From contig JAJOZX010000195.1 in the NCBI GenBank assembly GCA_023014485.1, forward strand, positions 1,607,501 to 1,671,500: DNA of 64,000 nt. Direction: 5' to 3'. Each line of letters opens with the position of its first letter. The first letter of the stretch is position 1. This DNA is from Bathynomus jamesi (Eukaryota; Arthropoda; Malacostraca; Isopoda; Cirolanidae). The notes beneath the pieces are model-generated. The model was not told the origin of the DNA, made no database searches, and worked only from the letters and a program-made list of their open reading frames with translations. A program made the translations under genes and the position numbers. Shown here in pieces: positions 33,501-44,712 of the stretch.

Positions 33501-33641
33501 GCTGTTTTTGAACGTCTTGTGGACATCATCTGCGACAAGATGTCGGAGAGTCTGGACACCGATCCTAATCTCATGAACACAAACAGAGGAACTCGATTGG
33601 ACCAAAACCCTCCCCGACAGAACACCTCTTGCAACTGCTAA
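33501..33641 (+). CDS. Rab3: Rab3, last coding exon
   Basis: It follows an AG acceptor and reads on in phase: AVFERLVDIICDKMSESLD, matching the Rab3 C-terminal helix, then a variable tail with NRGTRLDQNPPRQ and a final SCNC before TAA at 33639-33641. The CxC end is the double geranylgeranylation signal that anchors Rab3 to vesicles. 46 codons plus stop. The frame is intact, so this is presumed to be a functional gene under constraint. Confidence 0.95.
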   Translation, partial: AVFERLVDIICDKMSESLDTDPNLMNTNRGTRLDQNPPRQNTSCNC

Positions 33642-34416
33642 CCCGCCTTCTTTACCGTAATGTTTAGGGGCGCTTCTATACAAATGATAATTATTCCTTG
33701 CCTTTGATTAAATACTAGGCGCGCGGCTGCCTTTCCATTACCTTCTTTCAGCTCATTTCCTCATGATGTATATCTTTCCGTATGTTTAGTGGAAGAGTAA
33801 AGTCAGAAATTGTTTAATGGGTCAACTTGCGTAACTGATGTCCTCGTGAACATTATGTACTTAGAAACTTTTTCGATAAACTACCGAACTGTATTAGAAT
33901 CAATAGTAAAGAATAAGTAAAGTCAGTGTCTCTTCTATAGGTTTTGCTAAATAGCTCTACTGGAAATGGTTTAATTCGCAAAACATTGCATATATGAGAT
34001 AGTGAAATACGTTTTACGAGCTCACGTGTGTATTTCTATCTTATTTGTCGTAAGCATGACATTCATTTAAAGTAGAAGAAAGTGTTTTTCCTTTTATATT
34101 TAGTTCAATTATTTATTAGCTGAAATTGTTCTTATTTCGGTATGTATAGCATTTCGAATCTATATTTGTACGTGTATAAGAATAATTAATATTTAAGGAA
34201 CTATTTCTTAAACATCAAATCATATCTGTTACTTTCACTACGTAAAAAGTGATTATAGTTATGAAGTATTGTCGGAACATCAAATAAAATAAGCACAAAC
34301 GAAGCGGTAACTAAAATGTTTCAAACAAATTAAACTAAAAGCATTTTTTTCGTGTATACATTAAGTTTCTTGAACACGCTTAATATTCACAACTTATATA
34401 TACATATATAATATAT

Positions 34417-34451
<35 letters not shown>

Positions 34452-34597
34452 CATTTTTATTAGTAGTAGCTTTTTAAAATTTAAAATTACATTCTTCTCT
34501 GGACATTTTTCAAAAATTTGTTTAAAAAGGGCTCTAAATTAATTAAATTAACTAATTTTGAAGTGAAGAACGTTAAAACTTATACCAATACAATTAA

Positions 34598-34665
<68 letters not shown>

Positions 34666-34932
34666 CAAAAATGAGAAATGACAGGCCCTCCCATCATACT
34701 GTTTCTAAGGGCTTCCAAAACTATATTTATTAAATTATACTGTAATACCCAATAAGTAATCATCCATTTATATAAAAGAAACACTAACATACCATTATTA
34801 TCTAAGGTAAGGCATGGTTTTAGGGGTAAATAAAAACATAGTTTATGTAGAAAACTTAACTAAACCTTTTTCATTTTAACGTTTTTTTTTTTTATAATTA
34901 ATATTTTTTCAATTTGTCTCAGAGATTTTTGT

Positions 34933-34978
<46 letters not shown>

Positions 34979-34998
34979 GAATTTTGGAATGAAATTTA
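33642..34998. other. Rab3 3' flank, likely 3' UTR; (TA)n arrays
   Basis: AT-rich sequence with no second gene. TA arrays lie at 34410-34450, 34600-34664 (about 32 units) and 34940-34976. The 3' UTR presumably extends into this stretch; an AATAAA-type motif lies near 34284, but I cannot place the end. Confidence 0.6.
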
Positions 34999-35202
34999 GG
35001 TTCTAATGAAAGAAAGCCATCCCCAGCCTTCTTTAGTTAGCTTTATAAGGCTAACTAACGAAAATATAACGACCTAACCTAACCAATCGTCAAGGGCGTA
35101 CAGCTGACCTAACGATTGGTTATGTTAGGTCGTGATATTTTCATTAGTTAGCCGTATAAAGCTAACTAAAGAAGGCTGGAGGTGGCTTTCTTTCATTGAT
35201 CC
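34999..35202. mobile_element. Merlin-type MITE, copy C
   Basis: The fold-back core of copies A and B recurs: CTTCTTTAGTTAGCTTTATA, the CCTAACCTAACC block, and the loop CAAGGGCGTACAGCTGACC. The right end is GGTGGCTTTCTTTCATTGATCC at 35181-35202, and the left begins GGTTCTAATGAAAGAAAGCC, both close to the GGATCAA-type terminus. Flanks share GAAAT, only a partial duplication. It lies downstream of Rab3. Confidence 0.75.
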
Positions 35203-35991
35203 GAAATGGCTAATTTATCAGAAAAAGAAATGATGGAATGAATCCATTCATGTGAAGCAGCGAAGCATTTTTTTATTTGTCGTTGAAACTGACAAAGTTC
35301 GGTCATCGTTTCTCTCCTTCTCTGCTCCCGTTTCTTTTCCCGGTTTTCTGTTCCCTCTCCATCTTCTTCTAATTTCTCGTTCCTCTTCTTTGTTTTTCGC
35401 ATTCTTTGCGTATCACCCCTCCAGAGAGATAAAGGGGTGTATCGAGGCGGTGAACCCTTCCTACTGCGAGCCTGAGTTCCGACGCGCCATCTTTTGCCGC
35501 TAGACGAAGTCGTCGTAATTACAACAGATGGTATCCATTAACTTTAACTCTTACCTTTTTGGGGGTTATTACAAACTAACCCAGTCCTTTTGTGCTGATT
35601 AGTGATTGGGATACTGAACGACGGTTTCAATACTTTTCTCACTAAAATGCATGCACAAGAACCAAACGTACAATTAGAGGTTAATTTTAGAACAACCGTT
35701 AACCTTTCTACCATTCAAATTGATAAGAATGTTAAGGAAACATTTTAAGAATTAAATTTTTATATAGTTAATAATAATTAACCTAAAGTGTGTTAAATTT
35801 GTATAATAAAAAATATTATTTTGGAGTTTGTGCGTGTGATTTTAGTATTTTCATTCAGTCATATATGAATATCCATTGAACGAATGCAATATACTCTACA
35901 CCTTTGAAATTTATAATTAAATTGTTTTCACCCGTTTTAAATAACAATTGGAATCGTACGCGATATTAGCACTAATGAATAGCAAAATTTA
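35203..35991. other. no gene seen
   Basis: A short region of moderate GC (35250-35520) has open frames on both strands without recognisable motifs. The remainder is AT-rich and non-coding. Confidence 0.5.
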
Positions 35992-36108
35992 TGGGCTACC
36001 TCGTGACCAGTGTCGTGACACCACTTCCCGTCGATCAGCGAAGTTAAACGACATTGGATTTGAATAGTAGTTTGATGGGAAGGCGTCCTCCGCGTCCACA
36101 TTATGTAG
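35992..36108 (+). pseudogene. 5S rRNA-like sequence
   Basis: About 115 bp resemble a 5S rRNA gene: CCACTTCCCGTCGATCAGC, then CGAAGTTAAACGACATTGG (A-box region), then GTAGTTTGATGGGAAGGCG (C-box region), in the correct order and spacing. The 5' strand GGGCTACCTCGTGACCA is divergent, and the 3' stem partner is not recognisable, so it is not a normal 5S gene. It could be a degraded 5S copy or a 5S-derived SINE head; no obvious SINE tail was found. Confidence 0.6.
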
Positions 36109-36294
36109 CGACCCGGATCCCACGTAAAGCTATAGGTTCCCTTCGTCATATGACTTTAGTTTTACGTACAAAGGACGCTAATTAAGCAACCTCGTAATTA
36201 TATTAGCAAAGTTTTAGTGTAATTTTAATGATGTTTTATTATTACAGATGGTAAAGCGTGTACTTAAATTTAAATTTAATTCTCGTCATATTAC

Positions 36295-36338
36295 ATATAT
36301 ATATATATACTGTATATATATATATATATATATATATG
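36295..36338. repeat. (TA)n microsatellite, interrupted
   Basis: TA units flank a Penelope-like element on its left side. Confidence 0.9.
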
Positions 36339-36406
36339 GGATGAATTTCACAATTAAACACGTGAAATGAATGAATGATGTAAATCCACAAGGAAAAAGA
36401 AAAATT

Positions 36407-36452
36407 ATTCTAATGTCTTTCGTGTATTCAGAAGTACATCTCGTCAGGAAAT
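36407..36452 (-). ncRNA. hammerhead-ribozyme-like motif (Penelope 3' region, left copy)
   Basis: On the minus strand: CTGACGA, then a stem (ATGTA and TACAC arms around CTTCTGAA), then GAAA, a 1-bp stem III closed by GACA, and TT before the 3' strand of stem I. Stem I (ATTTC with AGAAT) has one mismatch. This matches the CUGANGA...GAAA...UH core, with the short stem III described for Penelope-like elements. Lies about 70 bp downstream of the endonuclease stop. Confidence 0.5.
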
Positions 36453-36519
36453 GAAAGGACAAGGCGAGATGACAAAAATATATATAACGGGACAGAAAAA
36501 CAAAAAAATTAGCGCATGA

Positions 36520-36843
36520 TTAGCAAGAGTTAATTAGAGGCAAAAGATATTTTAGCAGGATATTGTAAATTTTATACATTCCCGCACTGTTATTGAAATT
36601 ATTTTTAAAATGGATAAATGCACATTCTAGAATATTTCTTTCAATTATATCTGTGTTTTTAACGAGCGCTTTAGAACTATCCCACTTGATACTATGATCA
36701 CATCTATACATATGGTTAAACAATGCATTAGCATTATTTGCTGTCCTACACGCATATTTATGCTGTTTTACCCTAATATCTAACGTTTTACCCGTTTGGC
36801 CTATATATACTGAGTTACATTGTGTGCATCCGATTGAATACAA
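36520..36843 (-). pseudogene. Penelope-like GIY-YIG endonuclease domain fragment
   Basis: 107 codons. The segment YSIGCTQCNSVYIGQTGKTL holds the VYIGQTGR-type GIY-YIG signature, followed by RVKQHKYACR with a conserved arginine and histidine, then a 3' tail with no other domain. GIY-YIG endonucleases form the C-terminal module of Penelope-like retroelements and cut target DNA. The 5' side is truncated at the palindrome centre. Confidence 0.75.
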
Positions 36844-37117
36844 ACGGGTAAAACGTTAGATATTAGGGTAAAACAGCATAAATATGCGTGTAGGACAGCA
36901 AATAATTCTAATGCATTGATTAATCATATCAATAGATGTAATCATAGTATCAAGTGGGATAGTTCTAAAGCGGTCGTTAAAAAACAGATATAATTGAAAG
37001 GAATATTCTAGAATGTGCATTTATCCATTTTAAAAATAATTTCAATAACAGTGCGGGAATGTATAAAATTAACAATATCCTGCTAAAATATCTTTTGCCT
37101 ATAATTAACTCTTGTTA
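36841..37117 (+). pseudogene. second copy of the GIY-YIG fragment, opposite strand
   Basis: It starts at the QTGKTLD codons and follows the minus copy almost base for base, with frameshifts that break the frame early. It begins 15-20 codons later than its partner, leaving a ~45-bp unpaired centre. Confidence 0.7.
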
Positions 37118-37195
37118 ATCAGGTGTTAATCTTTTTATTTTTCCGTCCCGTTGTACATATGTATATATTTTTTGTCATCTCGCCTTCTCCCTTCC

Positions 37196-37239
37196 TTCCC
37201 TAACGAGGTGTACTTCTGAATGCACGAAAGACTTTGGAA
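37196..37239 (+). ncRNA. hammerhead-ribozyme-like motif (right copy)
   Basis: CTAACGA (core G5 changed to A), then a GTGTA/TGCAC stem around CTTCTGAA, GAAA, a minimal stem III and TT, with stem I TTCC/GGAA fully paired. Stem II differs from the left copy while keeping pairing. The core substitution suggests the motif is no longer active. Confidence 0.5.
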
Positions 37240-37268
37240 TCCTTTTCCTTTTTCCTTGTGGTTTCCAT

Positions 37269-37288
37269 TATATATATATATATATATA

Positions 37289-37362
<74 letters not shown>
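37269..37362. repeat. (TA)n(TG)n(AG)n compound microsatellite
   Basis: TA to about 37301, then ~24 TG units, then AG units. Pure runs of three dinucleotides in sequence. Confidence 0.95.
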
Positions 37363-37364
<2 letters not shown>

Positions 37365-38182
37365 TGCTTGAGTGCTTACATGAAAAGTATAAATGAGTCA
37401 AGCCCAAATTGTCGAACTGACATAGGATTGGAAAGTGAGGTCGTTCAAAAACCATATCATCGAAACTAAATCTAATCATTAACTATTTCGACAATTTGGT
37501 ACGTCACTCCTTTTTCAATTCGAGGAAATGGTATTTGTTAAAAAAAAACACTTTTTGGCTTAATCATTAGTTGTAAACTGTCAATTTTCATTTATTTATT
37601 TTTTTTAACATAGAATTACTTTTAGTAGTTGTTGTAAAAGATAAATTTTTGTCGAATGATTGAACTGTTTGTGAAGTGTGCATAATGAAATGACAAACAG
37701 TAGATATTAAAAGGAAGTTGTATAGTAGATGAGTGTGAAAATAAGTAAAAAAAATCTGTACAAAGAATAATATTGGTCATATTGTGAATTGTATAGAGAG
37801 TCTATCAATAAAAATGATATTGATACGAAGTACTTTTGAGGATAGGAAATAATTAAATTATATCGTATATTATTTCATTATAAATTTCATTATGGTTTCA
37901 AATTTGTTTCCCGTTTTAAAGATACGTTCAAAGAGAGTCTTTAGTTCAACATCGGAACATTACATTTTTCTTATTATTTATTCCAAATTATCGAGCTTAT
38001 CCATAAAGATTTTATCGCCATTTTTTATTCACAGAATTTCAGACACAGATGTTCACCTCCGATTCCATTTATTTTATGATTATCACTGCTTGCATTCACG
38101 TAATGATAAATATTATTCGTCAACAAAACAAGTTAAAGTGTTAAAAATAAAATTGGTATTCCAAAAAATTGAAAATCAAATT

Positions 38183-38230
<48 letters not shown>

Positions 38231-38375
38231 ACTGAAATGCTTTTTCTGTCTAAAATAAATCATGTCCCTTGAAACTTTTAAAGCAGTTTTGTATGAATAA
38301 AGTGTATTGTGTTGCATTGAGCCTTTGATATATATATATATATATATATACGTGTCACTTTCGTGAAATAATTTT

Positions 38376-38426
<51 letters not shown>

Positions 38427-38479
38427 TGTTAACAGTCACTATAAGAAAGAAACAAATATTAAATGGTTTTGCCTTATTT

Positions 38480-38518
<39 letters not shown>

Positions 38519-38871
38519 ACGTACTCTTAACTTCAAAGAATGTATAAAAACACTTAAAACATTTGACCGCTATATACAAAATATGGTATATGCGTAATAA
38601 CATTGTAAATAATTAGCCAAGATATACCTATATATATATATATATTATAAATTGCCGATTAAAAGACTCAGAAATTAGATAGATATATATAAATGTATTT
38701 ATTTATTTTTGTCATTAACGTTTTCATACACTAAAATAGATTATTCGCTGACAAGGAAAGTTTGTATAAAAAAAAACCTTGTGTTCATCACCCATTTTAA
38801 ACTCAATTTTAAGTAAACTCAGTTTTCGGTTCGTGCTCTCTCTCTCTCTCTCTCTCTCTTTTCGGTTCGTG

Positions 38872-38905
<34 letters not shown>

Positions 38906-39148
38906 GAAAGAAAGAGAGAAGACTATAATATTACTTATGTTAATTTTTTATTTCTTTACTTGTGTTATTTTATGTTATTTGCATAATAAATGACAAATGA
39001 ATTTTACTAATATTTTTTTTCTTCTTTCTGTAGAAAATAGACAGTTTATATATATAAAATTGTAAAATATAGATAATTTTAATGGAATAATATAAAAAAA
39101 ATATATTACTGGTTCTATGTGTTAGCATTGGGGTTGTGTAATGTGTAA

Positions 39149-39195
<47 letters not shown>

Positions 39196-41722
39196 CTTAT
39201 TTTCCAAGTGCTTTTTGTGTTTTGATCCACATCTGATGAGGATATCCTGAGAATAGATTGGTGTAAAAAACTAACACAGAAAAGTGGTTGGAATTTGTTT
39301 AAATCGTTAATGTTGTCAAATTTCCACTGAGTGTTCTTTTTTTTTTTAGGAGGGAGGGTGTTTTGCTTTAATTAATTAGTAGGTTTTTGGTTTTTTTTTT
39401 TAAATGGTGATAGCTTTGAAGTTTAAATTATAAAATAAAGGTTATTTTCATGAATTACTGCATTTTTTTATTTTTTGTCATAGATCATTTAGAAAGTTTT
39501 AAATTTGGGTAAAAATGTTGCCATATTATATTTGAAGATTAATTTTAAGACTAAAATGTAAACGTTATAATTGCGTTACCCTATTTCTGTCTCATCAATA
39601 GAGGACGTTAGTTTTGACAACAGAACAGTGTAGACGGATACACTCGTGTCATTATAGGTCACCATAAAGAGAAGATGCTCGTATGTGTATATCCCCGCAG
39701 CTTTCCAGTTTAGAAACTCTAATTTTTGAAGAGATGTAATTCGATGTAATTGTTACGTACATTTTATATCTACGCGTGAATATAGATAAAAATCATTCCT
39801 CAAAATAAATTTCTTTAATTTTTACAATGAGGTCTAAGAGTGTCTAAAACCTGTCAATTTAATTCTTCCAATTAAACGCGCGTATTACGTTATCGGAAAG
39901 GTCTGAAGAACACGCGCATATTTGCATCTGGGCATGATGACCGATAAAAACCGAGTTGTATCCACCTTCCTGCGACTCATTTCCTTATATATTACGTCAG
40001 TTACGATATTTTATATAAGCAAAATGCTTAATTTTATGCATCAAAGTGGAAAAAATATGACGAAGGATAACTTCGTTTTTGGCATTCTTAAAGCGTTAAT
40101 TTATATTTAGCGATTTAAATTCTACTTTGGTTCGTATGTTTAAGTCGTCTTTTAATAAAAAGAAAATTGTTGAGTGCATTTACCTAATATTTCATGACAT
40201 TTAGAAGAGAAAATAGATTATTTTTATGAGTAAAAAAAAGTTGCTATTGTTTTTCAATGGATAAGAAAAGTTTCGATTTCCAATGTGGGGAAATCTTTGG
40301 GAATGTAAATAACGACATTTTTACGCTCTAAAAGTTACTTTTATCATCTCTTTTTCACTCCTGATCTAGACCGACTGACCATTTTGAATAACGTTCCATA
40401 TTTTTATCTAATTTCTTCGGATAAAATTAATGTAACTATTTGTGCGAGAGGAAATCAATTTTGTAAATGTTCATTAAAACAGTAGAAATTTCTTCTCCAT
40501 ATTTTGTTGACACTATCTCCTTGAAACATTGCGAGGAATATAAATTAATTCGTGTTCTGTAATATGAAATTGTTCATAGCATTCAATATACAAAGCACAA
40601 TAAGATGTTATATTTTCGACTTTTTACTATCCTTATTTGTGTGGTCTTCGGGCATTATAAAGAGCTTAATCCTATATATAATATATTTAATATTATAGTG
40701 GTTATAATAAATTCTGAAAGCTTATTGATCCTTTGAATTATAATTGAAATCGATCGCGCGAGAACCGCTTTTGTACATTAAATCAACCGATTTCATCATA
40801 ATAATCTTTTTATTCAGTAACGTATATCTCACGCCCCGATTTAAAAGATACTTCTGTTTTATAATCATGGTACAGTGTATCTTCATCAGTACATCATGAC
40901 AACAGGGTACAGAGAGAATTCCAAAACAAACAGCGACGATAATTTGATACCTTTGGGAGGAAAAGAAAGGAAGCATTTTTAATCCATTACACTTTTGTAA
41001 TTTCTTCTAAACCTCAGAATACATATGCAAAATCATCATTCTCGCAATTTATTGAAAATTTTATACAATTCGCATTTACGAAAATTCTATCTATATAAGC
41101 GATACCTCAATGTCTTTATCATTTCTGGGGAAATGCCACGAAATGGTCATTTCAAACTTTATATTTATTTATTTTATTTTTATATCACTTCATAAATTAT
41201 CTAATTTTTTAAAGGAAAAACTTGAATAAGTAATTTCAATTACACTATTACAAACTTGTTGAAGTAATAAGACAAATATGTAATATATACTTGTATAAAG
41301 TGTTTATACATTGTGACTATTTACACCCCAATATCCATGCACTCAATATTCTCGTAAATTCACTCCGTATATGTACTTCATATATAAAGAGAGTAAATCA
41401 TGTTAATTATGTATACTAGTGTAACGAAAAACGTAATAAATTTATTTGTTCACACGAGAGAAATGTTAAATAACAACTGTCCTCAAACATCCCGATTTGC
41501 TCTCAGATATTATAAGGCCTACTAAATAAATGGCTGAAACAAAACCACTGATATTTACGCCTGTAATTCATCATAACGTTTACTTTGTATTCAGGCAATT
41601 TACAGACAATTTTAAGTCATTCAAGGAAATCTCCAAATATTCAGTCCATCAATGGAAGCAGTACTCCACCTAAAAGCAAACAGGATTTATTTGACGTCAC
41701 GTATGTGAACATTTGGCTCTTC
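37363..41722. other. long non-coding stretch with many (TA)n arrays
   Basis: No gene recognised over 4.3 kb. TA arrays at 38188-38227, 38330-38350, 38384-38424, 38485-38515, 38632-38644 and 39156-39193. A (TC)n tract at 38838-38905 has a duplicated TTTTCGGTTCGTG unit. A 30-bp piece at 38351-38381 (CACTTTCGTGAAATAATTTT) matches the Penelope-related end near 43423-43453. Confidence 0.6.
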
Positions 41723-41775
41723 ACACACACACACACACACACACACCACACACATATATATATATATATATATAT
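41723..41775. repeat. (CA)n(TA)n compound microsatellite
   Basis: CA units with one interruption pass into TA units that end at the left terminus of the next element. Confidence 0.9.
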
Positions 41776-43412
41776 CGGGTGGCCCAAAAAAACCGCCTTG
41801 AGATTTGAACATTAATAACTTCAAAAATATGCAATTCACACTTCAAAAATTTACATAACTTTTACCTCAATCTGTTGATAAGCCATCATAAAAAATTCAG
41901 ACCTCTACATAAAATACTTTTTCCACAGCTGAGGGAACAATGAGGTATGGTGAAAAAAAATGAATATCATAAACTGAAAAAATTTTATTATTCACATCTT
42001 ATCAACAAATATGATGAATGTGTCCGCCGTCCTGCTTACAAACTAATCTTAACCTTTTCTCCACGACATGATACATTTTCTGATTTCTGCTAATGTTATT
42101 TTGTCCCAACATTCGAGTATTTTTTTCTTTAATTACATTTCTGTAAACTTTTCTGTTTGGCCTTCATAAATCTTCTCTGCAAGAGTGTTCCATATGCAAT
42201 AATCCATGGGATTGCAATCAGGTGGTTGCAGGGGCCAGTCGTTCTTTCCAATGAAGTTGACTACATTCTGTTGTAGATAATCCTGTGTGAACTTGCTAGT
42301 ATGAGCTGTAGCACCATCTTGGTAGAGTATGAAATCGTTTCCATAATACAGACGCCGACAATCAGGCAAAAGATTCTCCTCTAAGAGATTTACATAGATT
42401 TCTGAATTAATTTTTTTATTTTCTGAAATGAAATGAATTTTCGTCTTTCCATTCCACGATACACCTGCTAATACCATGATTTTTTTGGAAAACCGACTTG
42501 TCTGGTGGTAAAGTCTCGATGGAGAAATGACTTTCTTACGCCGACCATAAACAACATCGTTCCGGGAGTTTCGAACAATCTCGATGGTGAAATCTTTTTC
42601 ATCTGTAAAAACTATTTTTTTAACATCATTGGACGAAAATCTATCAAACAATTTTCTACAACGAATTTTTCTTTTAGCTCTTACAATGCTGTCACGTCTT
42701 GAAACACGGATCCTTTTAAATGCTTTAAGTCCTACGGTTCTCTACATTCTTTGTATGGAACTTAGACTGATACCTAAATTTCTTGCAATTTTCCTCTGAG
42801 AGCAGTGTGACCCAGGTCGATCCTCTTGAGATAGGCGCATCATTTCGATTATTGCTATATTGTCTTGAGTGTAAACTGTTTAAGCCGATCACTTCCACGC
42901 TTCCCTGCCGTCGAACCGGTTGTTTTATGTTTTTTAATTATTCTATACACAGACGTAACATTACAAGTTATTCCTGGAAATTCCCTCAAAATTCTTGCCC
43001 GAGTCCATTTTTTTTCCAAGAAACACTTTTCATTCACCGCTTTTTCACCGTTAGTTAGAACCATAATTTGAAGGGTAAGTTTAAAAAGTATTTAAGATGG
43101 GCGTAGCCTATATCATCTGACGTTTTTCAGAGACTAACAGATTATCCATAGGCTAAGGAAACTACTACAAGTCTTAGAACAGTTGCCGGGTACAGCTATA
43201 CACATTTAGGATTTATGATATTCATTTTTTTCACCATACCTCATTGTTCCCTCAGCTGTGGAGAAAGTATTTTATGTAGAGGTCTGAATTTTTTATGATG
43301 GCTTATCAATAGATTGAGGTAAAAGTTTTGTAAATTTTTGAAGTGTGAACTGCATATTTTTTAAGTTATTGATGTTCAAATCTCAAGGTGTTTTTTTTGG
43401 GGGGGCCATCCG
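41776..43412 (-). mobile_element. DD37D mariner-like transposon, degenerate, ~190-bp inverted repeats
   Basis: Termini CGGGTGGCCCAAAAAA at 41776 and the mirror ending GGCCATCCG at 43412, in TA flanks. The outer ~190 bp on each side are inverted copies (TTTTTTATGATGGCTTATCA near both ends). It encodes a broken transposase on the minus strand and is related in termini and protein to the element at 50848-52485. Confidence 0.85.
42133..43064 (-). pseudogene. DD37D mariner-like transposase, broken
   Basis: The N-terminal helix-turn-helix part (42855-43064; KKWTRARILREFPG and SVYRIIKKHKTTGS) and the catalytic part (42133-42651) are separated by a stretch with stops. Catalytic motifs: VFTDEKDF (first D), YQDGATAHTS (second D), PPDCNPMDYCIW (third D), with 37 residues between second and third. 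SPD has become PPD. The sister protein at 51082 is intact, so frameshifts here are readily seen by comparison. Confidence 0.85.
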
Positions 43413-43559
43413 ATATATACAGTATGAAAATTATTTCACGAAAGTAACACATGAATAATATTTATGATGAAAACAACCACGAAGGAAAAAGGAAACACAG
43501 AATGGTGCTCAATCGCTTTCGTCTAATGACATCCTCAGGAACACTTTGAGTATATACAG

Positions 43560-43563
<4 letters not shown>
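43413..43563 (-). mobile_element. Penelope-like 3' fragment
   Basis: On the minus strand the sequence runs GTGTTCCTGAGGATGTCA, through CGTGGTTGTTTTCATC, to TTACTTTCGTGAAATAATTT. This last part also occurs at 38351. The arrangement (hammerhead-like motif, ~90 bp, then TA repeats) parallels the Penelope-like 3' regions at 36345-37270, though sequence identity is low. It ends in (TA)n. Confidence 0.5.
43505..43544 (-). ncRNA. hammerhead-ribozyme-like motif
   Basis: On the minus strand: stem I GTGTTC pairs with GAGCAC (one G-U), enclosing CTGAGGA, stem II GTC-ATTA-GAC with one bulged base, GAAA, a GCGA tetraloop closed by one A-U pair, then U at the cleavage position. All core positions of CUGANGA, GAAA and UH are met. 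This is the best of the three motifs. Confidence 0.6.

Positions 43564-43613
<50 letters not shown>
43564..43613. repeat. (TA)n microsatellite
   Basis: About 24 TA units between the Penelope-like fragment and a LINE 3' end. Confidence 0.95.
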
Positions 43614-43615
<2 letters not shown>

Positions 43616-43860
43616 TTTAAGATGGCTTCGAAGATGGGTCAGGATCGACGTGCAGTCGACCCTTCTGTAGCATACAACCTCATTTGCGGGATTTGGTGGA
43701 GGAAAAAATTGGAGAATTGGTTTCCGCTCTCCTACTGCCTGGTCAGGAACTTTGCATAAGAACCTGTCCAGCTAATTCTTGAAATTGTTGAGGATGGTGA
43801 GCTGGCGTTTCCTCACTTCTTTTGGCAGCACGTTAAAAATTTTGAGCTTTGTATTCTGAA
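43614..43860 (-). pseudogene. LINE B C-terminal fragment
   Basis: The decoded segment contains FNVLPKEVRKRQLTILNNF and LDRFLCKVPDQAVGERKP, the pattern of CR1-like C-termini (FN-LP, then D-FL--VPD). One stop interrupts it. No RT motifs remain. Confidence 0.65.
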
Positions 43861-43955
43861 AATATATTCTATCCTTGTTTTCCCAATTTACATTCTTTAA
43901 ATCTTTGTTTACACTCCCAACTTACCTCCTTTGAATTCATATTTAAACCTCCAAA

Positions 43956-44712
43956 CAGGAGCGGCTCGCAGGTAGGCACTGTGGAACTGCAGCACCCCAA
44001 TGATCTTATGATCTTTATATTTAAATATTTAAAATAGCCTCTCTGATTGTTTTTTTTCAATGAACTTTGAGTTTTTAAATCAGATTATAGCCTTTTTTCC
44101 TTAAACTATTTCAATGCCGAACGAATGAATCACGAAAGTAGCTTCAGCCTTCCCGTGGAACTGCGTACTTAACAGTTCCAGATTTTGTTCGAAACGCTTG
44201 AAACCTCGGTGGCGGACGTACGAAGAGCGAGTCAGAATCGCGGGTTTAAGAGGATCCAAAGCACTGTGGACAGAGCAGTGCCGATTTGTTTGTTTGACGT
44301 TGTAGTTGTGTTGCTGTATCGTTTGCTAATTCGAAATTTAATTTCCGAATTGCATTTATCAATGATTCGTTATCATTTATTTTTTGTCGTGAGATTGAAG
44401 TTAATTATATAATAATTGGATTATTTACAATATATAGCTTTCATTTCTTAGAATATTTTTTCGCTCAGAATAAATACAGAAGAATGGAATTTGTTTATAA
44501 ATAAAATTTTTGGCAAATTCGAAATTACCCGTTAAGCGTAAGTACCCTATAATTGATTTTATGATACTATTTTACTTATTTTTATGACTGAGTAGTGAAT
44601 AGTTATCTATTCGACTTTCTCTCTCTCTCATATATATATATATATAATCGACACAATTGTTCGCAATTTCTGAGGCAGCACCCCCATAACTGAAAGTCAC
44701 GAGCCGCCACTG
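43956..44712. mobile_element. hAT MITE with perfect 8-bp TSD
   Basis: The element is flanked by CCTCCAAA (43948-43955 and 44713-44720). Ends: CAGGAGCGGCTCG and, reversed, CAGTGGCGGCTCG. Both termini are followed by GGCAGCACCCC-like motifs. It interrupts LINE B's endonuclease-linker coding sequence, which reads on either side. The 757-bp interior has no recognisable transposase. Confidence 0.9.

Larger units (their letters stand above)
36345..37270. mobile_element. Penelope-like element pair in inverted (head-to-head) array
   Basis: Two partial copies lie back to back: a minus-strand copy (about 36345-36842) and a plus-strand copy (36841-37270), nearly identical over about 350 bp. Each contains the end of a GIY-YIG endonuclease frame and then a 3' region with a hammerhead-like motif. 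Both sides end in (TA)n. Only 3' portions remain, with no reverse transcriptase. Confidence 0.7.

Noticed and set aside
34548..34790. Open frames through (TA)n arrays (YIYIYI peptides)
   Set aside because: Dinucleotide repeats are open in several frames; no coding signal.
35193..35503. Open frames on both strands in a moderate-GC patch
   Set aside because: Charged low-complexity peptides with no family resemblance; probably Rab3 3' UTR or intergenic.
38838..38905. Duplicated TTTTCGGTTCGTG-(TC)n unit as a regulatory GAGA element
   Set aside because: A simple duplication within a TC microsatellite; no supporting gene context.
39225..39262. Possible fourth hammerhead (CTGATGAGGATATCC)
   Set aside because: CTGATGA and a stem II-like GGATATCC are present, but TGAGAAT replaces GAAA and no stem I partner was found.
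44185..44412. 75-codon frame inside the hAT MITE as transposase remnant
   Set aside because: No hAT motif and hydrophobic low-complexity end; likely chance.
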